This document shows, in pieces, positions 39,633-42,216 of a stretch of DNA of 42,216 nucleotides. The position numbers and the translations under genes are program-made. Position 1 is the stretch's first letter; every line of letters starts with the position of its first letter. The notes under the pieces were generated by a model, which saw nothing but the letters and a program-made list of their open reading frames with translations, had not been told where the DNA came from and made no database searches. Where the stretch lies: NCBI RefSeq assembly GCF_944324615.1, contig NZ_CALUWY010000022.1:1-42216 (forward strand). The letters run 5' to 3'. Origin of the DNA: an uncultured Mailhella sp. GTDB lineage: Bacteria; Desulfobacterota; Desulfovibrionia; Desulfovibrionales; Desulfovibrionaceae.

Positions 39633-39941
39633 TTAGGCGACGATACCGGTAACAGTAAGAACGGTGTATTCCTGACGATGGCCCTGGGTGCGGCGTTCGG
39701 CCTTGCGGCGCTTGTGCTTGAACACCACGACCTTGTCGCCGAGGATGTGATCGACGACCTTGGCGGTCACCTTGGCACCTTCCACAACGGGGGTGCCGAT
39801 CTTGGTGCTTTCGCCGCCGATCATGAGCACGCGGTCGAGGGACACTTCGCTGTCCTTTTCAGCGTTCATGAGGTCGACAACAACCTTGTTGCCTTCCTGA
39901 ACGCGGTACTGCTTGCCGAGCACTTCAACAATAGCGTACAT
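39633..39941 (-). CDS. rplU: Ribosomal protein bL21
   Basis: A 102-aa large-subunit protein: MYAIVEVLGKQYRVQEGNKV at the start, VLMIGG and KVTAKVVDHILGDKVVVFKHKRRK later, all characteristic. GGAGG lies seven bases before the ATG at 39941; the frame is open further upstream but without family similarity. First gene of the rplU-rpmA unit, with a leader of about 210 bases. Confidence 0.98.
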   Translation of the reverse strand: MYAIVEVLGKQYRVQEGNKVVVDLMNAEKDSEVSLDRVLMIGGESTKIGTPVVEGAKVTAKVVDHILGDKVVVFKHKRRKAERRTQGHRQEYTVLTVTGIVA

Positions 39942-40154
39942 TAAAACCTCCGAAAAACGGGTCAGAATTGAAGCCTGCTTCCCATGATACAGGTACTCCG
40001 GAAACCGGAACAAGCCGCAATGCGGCGCACACTCCCTGAATGATGCTGGCAGGCATGACAACCTGTTCCCGTAGGTCGGTGCAGGTGCGCCTCTCCGTAG
40101 AGGGCGTCTTTTCCATTACAGGCAAGTGCATAGATGCCCTGTGCGGACATCCGA
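39942..40154 (-). promoter_or_regulatory. Long structured leader of rplU
   Basis: From the predicted start of transcription to rplU there are about 210 bases. On the minus strand GGCGCAC (about 40087-40093) can pair with GTGCGCC (about 40025-40031). The first of these can instead join a local hairpin with ACGG loop (CCTCT/AGAGG plus flanks), so two structures exclude each other. GCCGCATTGCGGC forms another small hairpin. It may be an autoregulatory ribosomal-protein leader or a small RNA; no known family is recognised. Confidence 0.35.
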
Positions 40155-40160
40155 AGGATG

Positions 40161-40189
40161 GTCATACATGTTTTTTCCCCGGCTGGCAA
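40161..40189 (-). promoter_or_regulatory. Promoter of rplU-rpmA
   Basis: TTGCCA (40184-40189), 17-base spacer and TATGAC (40161-40166) on the minus strand, preceded by an A-rich block ending in ATGC. It shares AAAAAATGCTTGCCA with the promoter region of the right tRNA-Leu. Confidence 0.6.
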
Positions 40190-40256
40190 GCATTTTTTCC
40201 CGCAAAAACATGCCCGCTGCCGGGGATTCCCGCCGGAACGGCAGATCCTCCCTGTC

Positions 40257-40670
40257 CTAACGGTGCAGCACCTTCTCCGCGCGGCTCAGCCAGTGCTCAA
40301 GCGCGGCGTCGGCCTTCGCGCGGGCCTCATCGTCCACATACATGGCCACCGCGGCAAGGGCCGCCGCAAGAATGCCGATATCGTCGGTGAAGCCGAACAC
40401 GGGAACAAGGTCGGGGATGATGTCCGCCGGAAGGATGAAGTACCCCAGAGCGCCCAGAATGATGGCGCGCGTCCTGGCCGGCAGATCCTTGCGCCTGAGG
40501 GTATAGTAGAGGATCAGCGCGGAGCGCAGCCCTTCCTTCCCCACGGTTCCGGCAAAGCGCAGCAGCTTGGAATGAAAGGCATCGTCGGAATAGGCGCGCC
40601 GGTACTTTTCATCGGTCACAAGTTCCGGTTCCACCACTGTGCGGCCTTCAGCGTCATGTTCTTCCGTCAT
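40257..40670 (-). CDS. DUF1232-family small membrane protein
   Basis: A 137-aa protein. GALGYFILPADIIPDLVPVFGFTDDIGILAAALAAV is the DUF1232 pattern, with two membrane-associated segments around the conserved PxDxIPD motif. Family function is unknown. The N-terminal 30 residues are acidic. The ATG at 40670 gives the usual length; the frame is open to 40961 without signals. It lies between groEL and rplU on the same strand. Confidence 0.85.
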   Translation of the reverse strand: MTEEHDAEGRTVVEPELVTDEKYRRAYSDDAFHSKLLRFAGTVGKEGLRSALILYYTLRRKDLPARTRAIILGALGYFILPADIIPDLVPVFGFTDDIGILAAALAAVAMYVDDEARAKADAALEHWLSRAEKVLHR

Positions 40671-40814
40671 GGCATGTCTCTCAACAATGTCTCGGGAGGT
40701 TCCGGCAAGACACGGCCGTCTCCCCCCTGTTGCGGGCAGGGGCAGAGCCTGCGCCCTCATGCGGTGCACGGCCCACGGCGGGGAGCGTCCCTGCGTCCTT
40801 TTCTCCCGTTCATG
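40671..40814. other. Intergenic, nothing recognised
   Basis: A GC-rich stretch between the groEL terminator and the DUF1232 gene; a promoter for the latter is expected but not evident. Confidence 0.35.
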
Positions 40815-40854
40815 AAAAAAAGGGGGAACCGCGTATGCGATTCCCCCTTTTTCA
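40815..40854 (-). terminator. Terminator of groEL
   Basis: AAAAAGGGGGAA pairs with TTCCCCCTTTTT (about 40816-40828 with 40841-40852), and T follow on the minus strand. About 35 bases past the groEL stop. Confidence 0.85.
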
Positions 40855-40887
40855 GGCATCGGCGGGCAGAAGCCCGCCGGGCATATC

Positions 40888-42216
40888 TTAGTACATGCCG
40901 CCCATGCCGCCGCCCATGGGAGCAGCGGGAGCCGCAGGCTCGGGCTTGGGCAGTTCAGCAATGGCGCATTCGGTGGTCAGCAGGAGAGCGGCCACGGAGG
41001 AAGCATGCTGCAGAGCGAAACGGGAAACCTGCTTGGGGTCGATGATACCGGCAGCCATGAGGTCTTCGTATTCGCCGGAGGCGGCGTTGAAGCCGAAGCC
41101 GTCCTTGCCTTCACGCACCTTTTCCACCACCACGGAGCCTTCAAAGCCGGCGTTGGCGGCAATCTGGCGCAGAGGTTCTTCCAGAGCGCGGCGGATGATG
41201 TTCACACCGGCCATTTCCTCTTCGGTGGCTTCGATGTCATCGAGCACGGGCAGGCAGCGGATGTAGGCGGTACCGCCGCCAGGCACGATGCCTTCGGCAA
41301 CGGCGGCGCGGGTGGCGTTGAGGGCGTCCTCGACGCGGTCCTTCTTTTCCTTCATTTCGGTTTCGGTAGCAGCACCGACCTTGATCACAGCCACGCCGCC
41401 GACCAGCTTGGCCAGGCGTTCCTGCAGCTTTTCACGGTCGTAGTCGGAGGTAGCTTCGGCGATCTGAGCGCGGATCTGGGCAACGCGGGCCTTGATGTCG
41501 GCAGACTGACCGGCACCGTCGACGATGGTGGTGTTGTCCTTGTCGATGTGCACGCGCTTGGCGGTACCGAGATTGGCGAGGGTGAAGTTTTCGAGCTTCA
41601 CGCCCATTTCTTCGGAAGCCACGGTGCCGCCGGTGAGGATGGCGATATCCTGGAGCATGGCCTTGCGGCGGTCACCAAAGCCGGGGGCCTTCACAGCCGC
41701 AACCTGCAGGGTGCCGCGCAGCTTGTTCACCACGAGGGTGGCAAGGGCTTCGCCTTCCACGTCTTCGGCGATGATGAGCAGAGGACGGTTCATCTTGGCC
41801 ACCTGTTCGAGCACAGGCAGCATTTCCTTCATGCCGGAGATCTTCTTTTCCTGAAGCAGGATGAAGGGGTTCTCAAGGTCGCACACCAGCTTTTCGGCGT
41901 CGGTGACGAAGTAGGGGGAGAGGTAGCCGCGGTCGAACTGCATGCCTTCCACGGTTTCCAGCGTGGTTTCGAGGCCCTTGGCTTCTTCCACGGTGATGAC
42001 GCCTTCCTTGCCGACCTTGCTCATGGCTTCGGCAATGATGTTGCCGATGGTGGCGTCGGAGTTGGCGGAAATGGTGCCGACCTGGGCGATTTCCTTCTGG
42101 TCGCGGGTGGGCTTGGCAATGTTGCCGAGCTCAGTGGTGATGGCGGCCACGGCCTTGTCGATGCCGCGCTTGATGGGCATGGGGTTGCGGCCGGCGGCCA
42201 CGAGCTTCACGCCTTC
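40888..42216 (-). CDS. groEL: Chaperonin GroEL (N-terminus beyond the window)
   Basis: The C-terminal 442 residues of the 60-kDa chaperonin, continuing past the window edge; about 105 N-terminal residues are missing. Seen are [17 protein letters not shown], the apical domain ([20 protein letters not shown]), [19 protein letters not shown] and the equatorial end [12 protein letters not shown]. The chain ends in the typical GGM tail ([10 protein letters not shown]). The usual groES partner would lie just outside the window. Confidence 0.98.
   Translation of the reverse strand, partial: EGVKLVAAGRNPMPIKRGIDKAVAAITTELGNIAKPTRDQKEIAQVGTISANSDATIGNIIAEAMSKVGKEGVITVEEAKGLETTLETVEGMQFDRGYLSPYFVTDAEKLVCDLENPFILLQEKKISGMKEMLPVLEQVAKMNRPLLIIAEDVEGEALATLVVNKLRGTLQVAAVKAPGFGDRRKAMLQDIAILTGGTVASEEMGVKLENFTLANLGTAKRVHIDKDNTTIVDGAGQSADIKARVAQIRAQIAEATSDYDREKLQERLAKLVGGVAVIKVGAATETEMKEKKDRVEDALNATRAAVAEGIVPGGGTAYIRCLPVLDDIEATEEEMAGVNIIRRALEEPLRQIAANAGFEGSVVVEKVREGKDGFGFNAASGEYEDLMAAGIIDPKQVSRFALQHASSVAALLLTTECAIAELPKPEPAAPAAPMGGGMGGMY

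Noticed and set aside
39942..40154. 6S or SRP RNA gene upstream of rplU
   Set aside because: A GGAAGCAG segment recalls SRP RNA and the size would suit 6S RNA, but neither the SRP core nor a 6S-type open bubble with closing stem could be drawn.
1..42216. CRISPR array
   Set aside because: No regularly spaced identical repeats with unique spacers occur; the short tandem repeats at the element ends have a 10-bp period and no spacers.

Overview
The window looks like chromosome of a Desulfovibrionaceae-type sulfate/sulfite reducer (Desulfovibrio, Bilophila or Mailhella-like). The grounds are the GC-rich coding sequence, the order rplU-rpmA-obg-proB, an iron alcohol dehydrogenase of the Desulfovibrio type, a tungsten/molybdopterin locus, and above all a TunR-type regulator (XerC/D-like DNA-binding part plus TOBE domains), a family described from sulfate-reducing deltaproteobacteria. 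The genus cannot be fixed from the sequence alone.

Layout. 0.2-1.4 kb: Fe-alcohol dehydrogenase (minus), then about 1 kb with no credible gene. 2.5-7.2 kb: GlcG-like secreted protein, nitroreductase, aldehyde:ferredoxin oxidoreductase (AOR), a MoaD-like sulfur carrier, a ThiF-like E1 enzyme and a solitary IS5-type transposase N-terminal domain. 7.5-10.9 kb (minus): two MoeA paralogues, one fused to a substrate-binding-protein domain. 11.2-17.1 kb: tunR, tupABC (tungstate ABC transporter), a MOSC protein, a MoaC-MogA fusion and moaA, ending in a strong terminator. Together these genes import tungstate/molybdate, build molybdopterin, insert the metal and serve the AOR; the alcohol dehydrogenase could feed it aldehydes. 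17.2-23.6 kb: a LysR regulator divergent from an Old-Yellow-Enzyme-type Fe-S flavoprotein and a TRAP transporter (DctP, fused DctQM). 24.0-30.4 kb: accessory genes, namely a NERD-SF1 helicase, a WYL regulator, a DUF4116-type repeat protein of about 21 units, and an enlarged YqiA-like esterase.

30.96-36.60 kb: the most striking region. Two identical complete tRNA-Leu(GAG) genes lie in a perfect 94-bp direct repeat and bracket 5,454 bp of mostly AT-rich DNA (5,548 bp counting one repeat). I read this as a very small integrative element. It has a serine resolvase, a 496-aa protein that I tentatively relate to replication/polymerase-palm proteins, an operon of five tiny genes (the first ribbon-helix-helix-like), and a tyrosine integrase beside the right repeat. 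Both ends carry three TTCAAA-type repeats with an exact 10-bp period, as expected for integrase arm sites. The rep gene has its own consensus-like promoter bracketed by 14-bp inverted repeats, and downstream of it lie two adjacent hairpins with nearly the same loop.

36.9-42.2 kb: conserved housekeeping genes, all minus: proB, obg, rpmA, rplU (long leader), a DUF1232 protein, and groEL, which runs off the end of the window. All family assignments come from reading motifs by eye; no database search was run.
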